Positions 51,908 to 63,400 of a DNA stretch of 64,000 nt are shown in pieces. A program made the translations under genes and the position numbers. This DNA comes from Siphonodentalium dalli. Its lineage: Eukaryota; Mollusca; Scaphopoda; Gadilida; Siphonodentaliidae. The first letter of the stretch is position 1, and each line of letters starts with the position of its first letter. The stretch lies in assembly GCA_032622095.1 (NCBI GenBank), contig CP136062.1, positions 144,788,351-144,852,350 on the forward strand, in the 5' to 3' direction. The notes under the pieces are model-generated. The model ran no database searches. It was given only the letters and a program-made list of their open reading frames with translations, and was not told the DNA's origin.

Positions 51908-51911
51908 TAAA
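51906..51911 (+). promoter_or_regulatory. Candidate poly(A) signal overlapping the PDXK-like stop codon
   Basis: AATAAA begins at the second base of the TAA stop (TTAATAAAATTT). If used, the 3' UTR would be only about 15-30 nt. A further AATAAA lies at about 52788. Cleavage cannot be decided from sequence alone. Confidence 0.45.
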
Positions 51912-52444
51912 ATTTGATGTGACTGTATTTCACTGAGACAACAGTTATTCTAGTTTTATTTACTCCATAGCTTTAATCTATAGCTTAATGGCATCTCCAC
52001 GTAGGCCCATATGATATACCAGTAACATAAATATGGTGTTTTTAGATATTTTTACCAGTTATGTTTTAAACTGTTGCTAATGTCAAATATGGACACAAAA
52101 GGTCTTTAGTAAAAAGTTTGCACGAGGTGGTAAAAAATACCCAGCCCGACATACCTTCCTGGAAATGTTTTATTAGCCCCAGCCGATTAGTTGATTATCT
52201 TTGAGGGAACAGAAAGTCACACGTAAATATGGAGATATTTTTTGTTTAGTTGTCAGTAAGAGACTGGTGTGGTCCCGAAGTAATGGAGGGGATCTGGGTA
52301 TTTTTATGCTGCTGATTTTTTGCAGTGAATGGGGTTGATGTGGAAAAGCAAGATGTTTAGTATTAAAAAGTGTGCGTTTATTGTCACCGTATGGTGTATC
52401 GGATGACGTTCTAAGCGAAAATTGGCCACTTGAAGTTCAACTAC

Positions 52445-52700
52445 ACTGAAAAAAGCCTTAGTCAAAGTGACTAAGATTGCTCTGTCACTACCCTTGTCTC
52501 AAATTAAACTAAGATTGGGTAGTCATTCTGAATAATGGCCGAATCTTAGTCATGATTACTGATTGAGACATAGTCATTCTGACAAGCCAAGGCAATTAAA
52601 TTAATCATCATGACTATGCTAGTCAGTTTGACTAAATATGTCACTACTTAGTCAATTTTACTAGGATAATACGGCATAGTCACTAATTGATACTATGTTT
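52445..52700. repeat. TAGTCA-rich repetitive patch
   Basis: About a dozen TAGTCA / TGACTA hexamers in both orientations (for example GCCTTAGTCAAAGTGACTAA). Perhaps a decayed inverted-repeat element; boundaries unclear. Confidence 0.45.
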
Positions 52701-55364
52701 ACTATTATCATGGTATAAATTAGTCATTATTCAAAAACTATTAAGATATCAATTTAATGTATTAGAATATATATATAAAATGTAAATAAAAACACGAGTA
52801 ATTGTGGTGATTGAATGATAAATTGACCTTGCATACACCTACTATCGCTGAAGGGGTCACTATCATCACACGACGTGCGGTTAAGCTAGTACCAAAATTA
52901 ATATTTCGTGCGGTCGAGTACCTCGCTTAACGAATCAGTGCGGTTGAGTACCCGCTTTACGAAATCTCAGACTGGAATGTACTACTACTAGGATATTTTA
53001 TATAGGCCTACTATCGAACGATTTAATTGTAAGGATTTTATTTAGACTATGTCACAGCAGCTTTCATTTTCATTTTGATTTGGACATTGGAATTCAACAA
53101 AAATAAAAGCAATTTGTCAAACGATATCTGGATCTCGTTTAGCAGTGATATTTCGTAAAGAGAGATACTCAAACACACTGACTCGTTAAGCAAGAGAAAT
53201 GTTAAACCGGCTACTCAACTGCACGTCGCGTGATGATAGCGCCCCATTCAGCCCTACTATTTTAAAACATTTATTTCAAGTGTCATGATGTGAACTTTTC
53301 AATTACGAGTAATTCTATTTTCGACCAATCTAAAATACAAGAATTGAGCCTCCCTTTTATTTCCCAAAGGAACAAAGTCTTTACCTATCACATTTATAAC
53401 TCAAATTTATGTTATTTTTTAATGGTAAAACATTTGTTGTGATTTCACTTTGTACTAGTCCTTTAATTTTCCAACTCCAATGAATACAAAATGTTCATAC
53501 CCTACTCCTGTGTGAGGGAACTGATGCTATTGTCTGTCAGTTGGTTTAGGGTTATCATTTTGAGCAAATGTTATCAGTGCGAGCTTGATTACTGAGTCAC
53601 ACGATGAGAGCGAACCACACTTCCCGAAGATAACGTGAAAAATGTCTCGGTCGCCACATTTTGGACAGTTTAGGCTTTAGCCATAAATTGTCCAAGCGTA
53701 GTTAGCGTACTCTTGGGTTGCGTTGATTCATACGAGAATATCTTATTGTCTGACTTCTTAAGAGTTAGTTGTTGAGACAGGTTCTCTTAAATGGATACTG
53801 TACACTAAATCCGGCCATTTTTGGAACCATCTCAACAGAATATATGCAACAAATGAATGAATTTGAGAACTCATGAGTGCAAAATACACCCATATATGAA
53901 CGATACAAAGAACATGGCAATTATAACGAAAATGAATTTATGACTCCGGCCATAAATTCATTTTCATTGTAACTACCATGTTGTTTGCATCATTCATAGA
54001 GGGCATGAGCGACAAAAAAAATGAAGTTGATTAATATTCATTGAAATTGAAAGTTAATTTGCTGAACAGAGCTTGGAAAAACAATTAAAATGATATGTGG
54101 GTTTTTCTCAATGTTAAAATATTAAACAAGTTATGACCATTTTTGTGTCGGAAATTTTAGCGTTTTTTTTCCGCCGGGCTGGCCATATACTTAGCATTGC
54201 GGCTCTGTGACCGAAAAACACGCTTTTTGACACCAAATTTCACTTCAAAATGGCTTATTTCAACTAATAAGTGATGAATCCACATTCTGTTTGTAATAGA
54301 ATAAAGCTTAGAGTAGTATGTGATTGATTGTCACATTTTAATCTATCAATATATATGCCAAAATTAATTAATTGATTTATTAATTAACTAATTGCTAATT
54401 AACAAAGTAACCACCACCCGAGAGTTACTCTCGTGCAGCCTGATCAGATGACGAATTACATTCCTAATCATACATTTCAATTTATTTGAATATGTTGTGT
54501 TATATATCATTTGAAAGGACATGTCATTTTGAATACAAATCTGAAAGAATCTGAAAGATTGCCCTTCTTGTTCAAGAGTTATGGCCCTTTAAATGTTTTA
54601 AAAATCAGATTCTTTTTCGGCTGGGCCAAGGTTTGAACCCCATCGGTCGAGGTAAAATTCCATGGACTTCACTCAGCAAAAATTTCAGACAACTGATACA
54701 TACAAGTGATATATTATTTTAATGGGTGTTTCATCATGAAAAATAATTTGGGTAAACTGAGAAGATTTACCCCTTTTGCGTACAGCCCTTAACATAATGA
54801 ACATGTATATGTTTTATTCACACAAGACCGAAAACTTCAAAAGTTTGAATTACAATGAAGTAATATCATTTGTATTGCCTAAAGAAAACTGTCCAAGACA
54901 TTTATATATATGTCATATATCATTTTTAAGGGATATTGTTTTTGCTAATTACAAATTTGAAAAATCTTGGAAGATAACCATTGTTATGGCCTTTGAATTA
55001 CAACGTAGTTATCAGAATTAAATAGGATAGTATATATGCTCTAATTATAATCTTATATTTAGTAGCAAGCTCTCCCCTTTTATTGGAGGGACACTACAAC
55101 TCAACCCCCATAGTACATGATGGGTAGTTGAATTGAAGTAGGCTCTAGTATTTGGCGAATCGAAATTAGCATTTGATGGATGTTTCGCTTTACCAAACAT
55201 AAGCGGTATTCCTGCTACACAGAAATTTATAGGGATCAGTGCTCACTTATTTGGAAATGACCATGGATGAAATTTTATGTTTTCTATATATCAACTTCAT
55301 GAGCTCAATCTCACTGCAATGAAACAGCTTAGTTTTGTTTACTGTTTAATTCGTGGTGAAACAA
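52701..55364. other. Intergenic sequence without recognised genes
   Basis: AT-rich. One hairpin at about 53911-53981 (GAAAATGAATTTATG against CATAAATTCATTTTC). No ORF with family resemblance. Confidence 0.5.
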
Positions 55365-55848
55365 TTAAGAGCTACAATTTACATTAATTTAAACAAAACA
55401 GTTCTGCAGAATTAGTATATTATTCCACATTTTAAAACCAGTATTATAATAATTAATATTTTCACATGATGGCTGATCATTTTTGAAGTATAACACTGAC
55501 CCCTGTTGGTATTGAAATATTTAGCATAATTTAAACTCCAATAATCTTGGAACTAATTGAATTGTACATATCAGAACTCAGTAAAATTCATTTTTAAAGT
55601 TAGAACTTCAGCTGTAAAATTATGTTTGCAGCAAATTTTACTATACCAATAGGCCTATTTTGTTATTCCCGCATTTTGAAATGATTTTTTATAGAATGAA
55701 AGTTTGTCAGCTCTCTTTATATAACTAAAATGTGTGCTGAATACCACTTGTGACTAGAGAACTAGCAAACAGTAATCAATGAGAACCAGTAAGAGCCAGA
55801 ATTACAAACTAAAATATTAACTACTATTTAGTCACCCATAGTACTTAA
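55365..55848 (+). mobile_element. TTAA-flanked element, left copy
   Basis: 484 bp between TTAA at 55365-55368 and 55845-55848. It begins GAGCTACAATTTACATTAA and ends CACCCATAGTAC. It is the inverted, roughly 95% similar partner of 58863-59355. No ORF. The terminal inverted repeats are weak (GAGCTACAAT against GTACTATGGG). Confidence 0.7.
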
Positions 55849-55854
55849 TCGAAA

Positions 55855-55985
55855 TTTAAAACTTGAAACAGGAAGGAATCATGCAAAGTTTGTTTTATTT
55901 ACTCAGACTATTTACTCACCCATGGTACTTATTAAAAATACAAAACTTGAAACAGGAAGGAATCATGCAAACTTTTTTTTTACTT
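55855..55985 (+). repeat. Short tandem duplication (about 80 bp x 2)
   Basis: AAAACTTGAAACAGGAAGGA and ATCATGCAAA occur at about 55858 and 55941, separated by ACTCACCCATGGTACTTA. Confidence 0.75.
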
Positions 55986-56198
55986 ACTCAGTCTGACTTC
56001 AGACTTGCTCTTACTGGCAGCTATTATATGTCTATAATTTGTCCAGATGTATGCGTGTCCGTCCATATATCTTAATTGCCTGCGTGATGTGCGTGTACAT
56101 GTTGATGTCTGCATATCGTGCATGTCTCTGTTGAGGTCTGCGTAGCGTGCGTGTCCGTGTTGATGTCTGCGTATCGTGCGTGTCCGTAACATGCTTAC

Positions 56199-56522
56199 TT
56201 ATGCAAAGACCAAATCACCAAACATGAAATCTGCAGCTAAGGCAAATTTAGACATGTCATAATCTACACTGTCCTCGTAAGTTTCTGTATCATCCCAGTA
56301 TCCAACTCTATACGTTCCACTGGCCTTCTTTTTAAGCTTCTCGATGCGTCCGTGGTACATGGTTCTCGCCATGCTCGCTTCATCATACCAAACATGAATG
56401 CTTTCAATCTTTGCACAATCTTCGGCTTCAATCGCAACAAACTCCCATTCACCTGCCTTCAGCTTTTTCTCAATCTTCCTCTCTGCTATGTCTTTCTTCT
56501 CTTGCTTACTTCTCGATCTCAC
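56199..56522 (-). CDS. Small ORF, acidic/aromatic, possibly Tudor-like (107 aa)
   Basis: Starts MRSRSKQEKKDIAERKIEKK, a basic helix, then KAGEWEFVAIEAEDCAKIES, HVWYDEASMARTMYHGRIEK and TYRVGYWDDTETYEDSVDYD, ending MFGDLVFA. The pattern Y-x-G-x-I ... Y-x-V-x-Y-W-D-D resembles small barrel folds such as Tudor or chromo-barrel. Composition is gene-like and the domain is complete to a natural stop. It may be a fragment of a larger transposon protein, since its neighbours are transposon remnants. Not recognised with certainty. Confidence 0.4.
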   Translation of the reverse strand: MRSRSKQEKKDIAERKIEKKLKAGEWEFVAIEAEDCAKIESIHVWYDEASMARTMYHGRIEKLKKKASGTYRVGYWDDTETYEDSVDYDMSKFALAADFMFGDLVFA

Positions 56523-56576
56523 TCACACGCATCCTCGACATACTCACTGACTTTCTACCAAGTCTTATGCTTTCGC

Positions 56577-57570
56577 TGTTAACAGATGAGCACAAGTCAA
56601 TATCCAGTGCATCTAGATACTCAGAGGTGTTGAGCGGGCAGGTTGTACATGCTCTGCGCTCTATGACTTGTCGCTGTTCCGGCCGGCTGAGCGGGATCGC
56701 TTGTGAGTTGTGTGGCCGATTTGAAAAGATCTTAGCCGCCCGAGCGATTCCGGTGTGAGCTGATTTGGACTTGGCAGGGGATTATGTTGCTAATCCCATC
56801 TGTCGCTGTCGCTGCCTTGGATAAACTGCGCATTGTGGATATCCTTAGCTGGACACTTACCCAGGCTAAGGGAGGCAATGTGCGTTTATCCATGGAGTAC
56901 CGGACTGTTCCAGTAGTACCCTCTGCTGGCGGTACATCGGAAGCTGGATTCCACCAGCGACCTACCATCCGGTACGGGGATCTGGACCTCTGGGATCAGA
57001 AGAGAAAGAAGAGGCGGAAGAAGACCCCCTCCAGGAAGAGAAGGGACGCCGAGAGAAGAGCCAAGTGGATACAGAGGCGAGCTGAGAGACGCCCAGCTCC
57101 CCCCACTTGGTTGCTGACCCGGTCGTCGGTGACGTCACACCAGCTAGCAGGGACTCCGTTGATCTGCCGGAGATCCCTGCTGTCATCGTCGAGGCGAGCG
57201 GAGTAAGGGAGCAGGATACCACCCCTGCTGTTCCTGCCGCCAGCTTCGAGGTGGAGTTGGACAGTTTTCCACCAAGGACACCGGATTACCAAAACATCCC
57301 GGTGTCCCCCAGCTCCGCCAGTAACAACAACAACATTAGCACAGACACCACTCTGTCTGTAGAAGACACTATCGCTATGCAAAAAATGATAGCCGATACC
57401 AAAAGAGAGTTGGAAGAATCCCGAATATTGCAGCAAAAATGGAAAGATGAAGATAAGGCAAAAAGATTACAACTTCTGACAGAATAGCACCCACAGAAAA
57501 CTCCTCCTACTCCAGAATCTTCAGCAAAAAAATCCAATCCAAAGAAAAAAAGAAAGAAGAGAAAATAAAT
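56577..57570 (+). pseudogene. GC-rich ORF island of unknown nature
   Basis: A block of clearly higher GC with two overlapping open frames. 56784-57206 encodes AVAALDKLRIVDILSWTLTQ, AGFHQRPTIRYGDLDLWDQK and an Arg/Lys-rich stretch (KRKKRRKKTPSRKRRDAERR). 57107-57487 encodes VADPVVGDVTPASRDSVDLP, then a coiled-coil-like MIADTKRELEESRILQQK, stopping at 57487. The two frames would join by a shift near a C-run (about 57090-57105). A Lys-rich tail of sequence, AATAAA at about 57565 and poly-T follow. This could be a frameshifted retrogene or transposon ORF. I do not recognise the family. Confidence 0.4.
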
Positions 57571-58392
57571 AACATCATTAAATTGCTTATTTTTTTTTTT
57601 TTTATATGTTCTTCAAATAAAGGCATAAAAATGAGGGGTTAAGGAAAGGGTCTTTCGACCCTTTCGAGAATCCCGGGGTTAGCCCCCCCAAATCACATTC
57701 CCGCGCCCGCTTTAGCGCTGCACTGAACACACCGACCACTTCTTCAGCATCGATATTGTGCTGACGAGCAGATGACGTCTCCTTCATCAAGGTTTCAGTA
57801 ACGTTCAGATCAAAATACCTTGAGTATTGCCGTTGAAGGACATCCACAAAACCTACCAGACTTGCCGTTACCATACATTGCACATCAAGCCCTAACTCAT
57901 TCCCAAACATATATGAGGCGCGCCACAGGAAACAACTTGGATTGATGATGGCATACTTGATTTCTGAGATAATGTCTTTAACAGTTGATATTCCTTCAAT
58001 ATTAGATTTCTCAGTATCTGCAGCAGTATAGAAATGGATGGCCCTGTCAATAATTTTCCAATCAATCCGATGACCTGCATCTGAATTTTAGTGACGGCCA
58101 TTTTAAAGTCAATCAGTAAGAATTTCGTGAATCCTCCACATGAAACAGTGCCAGTTTCAAGAAATTTGAGAAACTTATCATAATGGATTATAAACTTACC
58201 ACATATGTGAAATAAAATGTGGAGTCTGTTTCCCCTATATCTTGGTAAAATTCCCTTTGGAAGCCCTTCCTCCTTTAAGAAGCATACAAAGCCCTTCGGG
58301 TCCCATCTTTGTATATCATTTTGTTAAATTGTAAGACGACATTTCCTGCTAAGCAATCCTTGCAAAACAGGAAACCTTTATCGGATTCATTT

Positions 58393-58839
58393 TCACTGTT
58401 TCAGTGCTGACTTCACAGTAGTAGCAACTGTATCCAGAGAATGCAAATGGCAATTTAACTCATTCAACTTCTTGTTCCACATCTTTTCAGGCTTCACGAT
58501 GGTGGCATGATTTACAGCGATTCTGTCCGTCATGGTGTTTGAGATGTTGCAAATGATCTTATGTCTTGTTTGCTGGAAGTCATTCTTCATTACTTTTGAA
58601 TATGATAGTGCCACTCTGTCAATAGACTCCTCTATGTGTCTTGAGTAATCGTCAGCAGTTCCACCAGACAGAGAGTCAACTGCTATCACATAACATGATG
58701 ATTTTGTGGTGACACGAATCGTGTTGATATGGACACCTTCTTGTGTGGTATCATCAAAGCCTAATGTTAAGTTTTCATTGTGAAGTAGAATCTCAGCAAC
58801 TTGAATATCTGAGATAACACCCAGCTCGCGTGCCATCAT
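58393..58839 (-). pseudogene. Best-preserved block of the 57.6-60.3 kb transposase-like gene
   Basis: 149 open codons containing GFDDTTQEGVH, DSLSGGTADDYSRH, ICNISNTMTDRIAVNHA and LNELNCHLHSLDT. Spacing and conserved Asp/Glu/His positions look like a catalytic core. It stops just after VKSALKQ. Confidence 0.55.
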
Positions 58840-58862
58840 CTCGACAGTGTTTCGATGTTCAA

Positions 58863-59355
58863 TTAAGTACTATGGGTGACTAAATAGTAGTTAATATTTT
58901 AGTTTGTTAGTTTGTAATTCTGGTTCTTACTGGTTCTCATTGATTACTGTTTGCTAGTTTTCTAGTCACAAGTGGTATTCAGCACACATTTTAATTATAT
59001 AAAGAGAGCTGACAAACTTTCATTCTATAAAAAATCATTTCAAAATGCGGGAATAACAAAATAGGCCTATTGGTACAGTAAAATGTGCTGCAAACATAAT
59101 TTTACAGCTGAAGTTCTAACTTTAAAAATGAATTTTACTGAGTTCTGATATGTACAATTCAATTATTTCCAAGATTATTGGAGTCTAAATTATGCTAAAT
59201 ATTTCAATACCAACAGGGGTCAGTGTTATACTTCAAAAATGATCAGCCATCATGTGAAAATATTAATTTATTATAATACTGGTTTTAAAATGTGGAATAA
59301 TATACTAATTCTGCAAAACTGTTTTGTTTAAATTAATGTACATTGTAGCTCTTAA
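58863..59355 (-). mobile_element. TTAA-flanked element, right copy inside transposase-like gene
   Basis: 493 bp between TTAA at 58863-58866 and 59352-59355, inverted relative to 55365-55848. It separates the segment ending LLSAFFKRTGMDV from the segment starting HRNTVEMMARELG, which the gene family would have adjacent. That supports a later insertion. Confidence 0.7.
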
Positions 59356-60441
59356 TATTATTAACATCCATACCTGTCCGTTTGAAAAACGCTGAGAGCA
59401 AAGCTGAGATTTTTTGTTGGCACTTGGTTAATTATTTAATCATAAACCAGTAGTCTCATGTTTTCAGGAAACATTTCCTTTCATCTACATTTATGTTCAT
59501 TTCATTTGTTTTATCAGGCATGTCTATATCATTTGTGTTGCAATTGTATTCAAGTGTTTCTATTTGTTCATTCTTACATTTGAGTTCATCCTTTAGGTCT
59601 GATATATGATATTCTTTGTCTAGATTGACTTTCCTGGAATGATAATACCGAATGGACTGATTGTTTTTCTTTAATCTCTTTATGGTAATGTTCATATATA
59701 CTGTGGAAGTTCTGAGACTGTTCACTTTTCATCTTGGCAATCATTACATTTCTACGCCATAGTTTCTGATTTATTACTCTAACTGACTTGTTGCACAACT
59801 GTTTCAGTAGCTTCTTTCTTATAATTATATTTTTCTTTCTCATGATTGCTTTCTCCTTTTGGACTTAATGTGTTTTTTCCTTCCACTTTAGACAACAGTT
59901 ATCATTATTTGATGCACTCTTCTCAGTTAACTGAGGATTTAGACGTCTGCAAGCAGTACTTTTTTTTACCAGCTTTTGGTATTTGGAATCCTTCATCACA
60001 GAAATATTTAAACTGATTTAGTTGGTTAGCGTCGGTCAATTGTCTGAATTTCTGCATTTTAGAACACAATCTCATTATTGAGAATTGCGAGAAACATTCA
60101 CCCGGAAACAATGTATTGAGATGTTTTATCAACTTAGTAACCACACACTCATTGCTGAAGAACATATAGAGAATATGGCCATTCTTTAGGTCGCCAAAAA
60201 CTTTAGGAATCACACCATATGTTTCTTCAATGACTGACTTCCCAACTCCACATTTAGTTGGTGTCTTTCTTTGTTTCCTCTTTGGACGTGGCATGATTGA
60301 TCTAAGAACAAAAATAACACCCTCAGGCTCAGATTGAGTACGGGAAAATGATGAAAACTTAAAAAGTGTGGACTCTGGATAATACACTGTGAAGCACCCA
60401 TTGAAATAGATAAATGTGAAACATTCGACATTTATGAGCAT

Positions 60442-63400
60442 TTGAAGTTACTGAGAAAAAGTTTACAAGAAAGATAATGAGAACACTTGATAACTAATTG
60501 ATCTACACATAAGGGGACAGACAAAGGATATAATAAACTTTACAACAGGAAGCACTTCCTACATAAGTTACTAAACAGATGAAGAACAGCCAAATTCATA
60601 AAAAGTATTAAGTTTGAATGAAAATAAAACACAAACAATCGAACAGGCAAAAAAAAAACAGAAACACAAGTTAGTAAAGACAAAGAAGTAAGAAATTAAC
60701 TTTGAACTTAACAGTCTAAAATTAAGAATTCTGTGAAAGTCAAACTCATGACTAATCTCCATACTCATTGAGTACCGGTACATACCAAGGAAAATCCAAC
60801 AGTCCAGTTGGATAAACAGTTGAAGAAAAGTTTATTCAATGACACACATCTGTACAAACATGACAATATTTTAAACCTGGAAATGAATAGAAGGATCATT
60901 CATACCTCAAGAAGTAGAACTAAACTTGATATTAAAACTGCATGAAAGAGTGTTACAGCAACCCATTCCAATAGCACAATTACTTCTCTCTATTACTAAT
61001 AAAAGAAAACCTCAGAAATCTCGAAATAAAAAAGATAAAGTTTTAAGGAATGCAGCTGCCTACCAAAATTGTGAAGATTTTATTGAATGAGCCGTATCCA
61101 GATAGCATTATCATTACTTCTCTGTCGATTGCAGAAAGCCATAGAAATCTCTAAATAGAAAGTCGAAGAAGATTAACCAGTTAATAAAACAATATGAATT
61201 AAAATTGAGAAGCTGTCGAGTCTTTAAACGCGTTAAGAGGAGCACAATGATATACTGGTATTTCAATTGTCATCTAAGAAATATACTAGCAGAAATCTGG
61301 AAAGCATTCAACATGAAGTAAGGAAATTCAGGTCATGCAGATGAAATCTTGCATCAAAATTGTGCAACATAGACGAAGAAGAAAACACGTCTCCAATAAC
61401 ATGAAACATGAAACATATCAACAACAATGAACTTCCGAAACAGTAAGATAAAGAGAAAAACATATTTTACAAAACCATTATTATATACCATATCTCAAAC
61501 AATAACTAGTGATCAAACACAACATAAATGAATCTGAATGGTCATTTATCTGATGAAGTGAAACCTGGAATTAAAGATTCCAGAAAACGTAGAGAAACTG
61601 AAAAAAACATGCAATATGTGTGTGGAGCCAGAGCCCTACATAGCCATGTGAGATTACAGGTGTTAAAGATGCATTATCCGAATTAACACACCAAAATTAC
61701 TATTCCTTTGGCTTGGGGGTAAAAAATATTTGATTCGTGTCGAGGATCAGATATCAATTTTTGAAGTTTGTTATTTTTCTCAAGATGCAATTATTTGTGG
61801 CCCAGAAAACAATTGCCAAACCGACGGTCTCGGACAAAATTGCGGATGAAGATGGATAACTCTAAAAAATCAAGTGGTAATACGGCAAAAAAATTTGATA
61901 CTCAAGTGATAATACTGCCATATTTCGTTGAATAAAATGATGATAAATAACACGTTTTGGGAAATTTAATACCATAGTAGACAGTGGTTAGCAATATTTT
62001 GTTGCAATTAATCGATTCTGATAACTAAAGCATATTTTGAAGAAATGTTGTGTCTTGATCCTATGTGGACAACCTGATCGGATTGAGTACCTTCAAATTT
62101 TTTCAATATTCCTTGACTTTTCAACTTCAGCATACTTGAGGGCAGGGGTGGCCAGGGGACATTTCTAAAGTTCTGGGAATGGAATAATTTGGTAGGCGCA
62201 ATGTTAATATCCATTATTGCAACAAATAATTTTTTTTATATAAATGTACTAGTACATGCACACCTAGCTATACACTGCTACACAACGTACTCACAAGGGG
62301 TGGGTGTATATGGGATAACAAATTTAAAAAAAAAGGTCAGTGACCAAAATGTCCCCTGGTGGGAGGTAATGGGAGGGAGTTGGAAATTAGGTTTGCAAAA
62401 AAAAAAAAAATTGGTGTTATGCAACACAGTAGGCCTGCTATCGCGTCCATAATTCATAAATCGATCACCATAATCGTTCGTTAATATAACATTCAATGTT
62501 TTATCAAATAAATAATAATAATAAATTGTATCAGTAAAGTACATCCTAGTTAACTTTGGATCACAGCCAAAGCGTAATCCCTTCACACCTCCTACAGTCC
62601 CTCCTCAATTATTATGATTTTAGGCGCTGGGTTGTACCTGGGCGGGTTCGCCAGGGCTGAAATAGGAAGGTTAATTCATGTGTGAATAGGCTTGTTCCCA
62701 GAAGGAAATAATATGGACCATTAACATTTGGATTACATACCTCTTGCTGTATGGTCCTTATTGTGGTAATCACCAACCATTCGGTTTGAACACTCAACAA
62801 TTAGGATTCTCTGCTTACCAAATAAATGGACATAAACTATTTAAATGCGCTAGGTAGTAATGATCGGAAATTTGTGAGATAATTATCGGAAAATAGTATA
62901 GCACTAGTAGCAGGGTGCAGTAAACTGAATGACCAAACTTAAAAAAAAGATCCGGAGATGATTAACAAAATTTAAAAAAAAATGTTTATCGACGAAAAAG
63001 GTTATAATCAATAAAATTATTTTGGGCGCAGTGTTTTAGATTGGGGCGGGCGGGTACCGGAAACACACATTGAATTTATTTTGGCCTGAACTTGTCTTAA
63101 GGCATTTAACTTTTAAGCTTTAACTTTAGTTTAACTTTAAGGTAGCAACAACAACAATTTAACTGTTGCTATATATGGTATTTGATCATATTTGAAAAAG
63201 AAGTCCCCCCTCAATTCAGGCAGTTTAAAAACAATGAATCATGTGTTATGGTCCAGCTCTCCGGTACAGAGAAGTGTTCAGTATTTATTTAAAATTACAA
63301 GGAAGAAAAGGTTTTGAACTTTTGTTCTCTGGACAATATGACTCATTATTATTATATTAACTGAATATTATTATGTGAAACTATTTTAATATATCATTGG

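Larger units (their letters stand above)
57602..60293 (-). pseudogene. Decayed transposase-like gene interrupted by a TTAA element
   Basis: Minus-strand order: MPRPKRKQRKTPTKCGVGKS and SQFSIMRLCSKMQKFRQLTD (60293-59923); a basic/coiled segment INQKLWRRNVMIAKMKSEQ (59843-59456); ELGVISDIQVAEILLHNENL, TLGFDDTTQEGVHINTIRVT, GGTADDYSRHIEESIDRVAL, NTMTDRIAVNHATIVKPEK and LNELNCHLHSLDTVATTVKS (58855-58393); KGILPRYRGNRLHILFHICG and QMQVIGLIGKLLTGP (about 58280-58040); SLVGFVDVLQRQYSRYFDLN (57890-57602). From memory these are signatures of a large unnamed aquatic-animal transposase-like family, with an acidic triad candidate in GFDDTTQEG. Frameshifts near 58280 and 58040, stops, and a 493-bp insertion at 58863-59355 show it is inactive. 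Confidence 0.6.
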
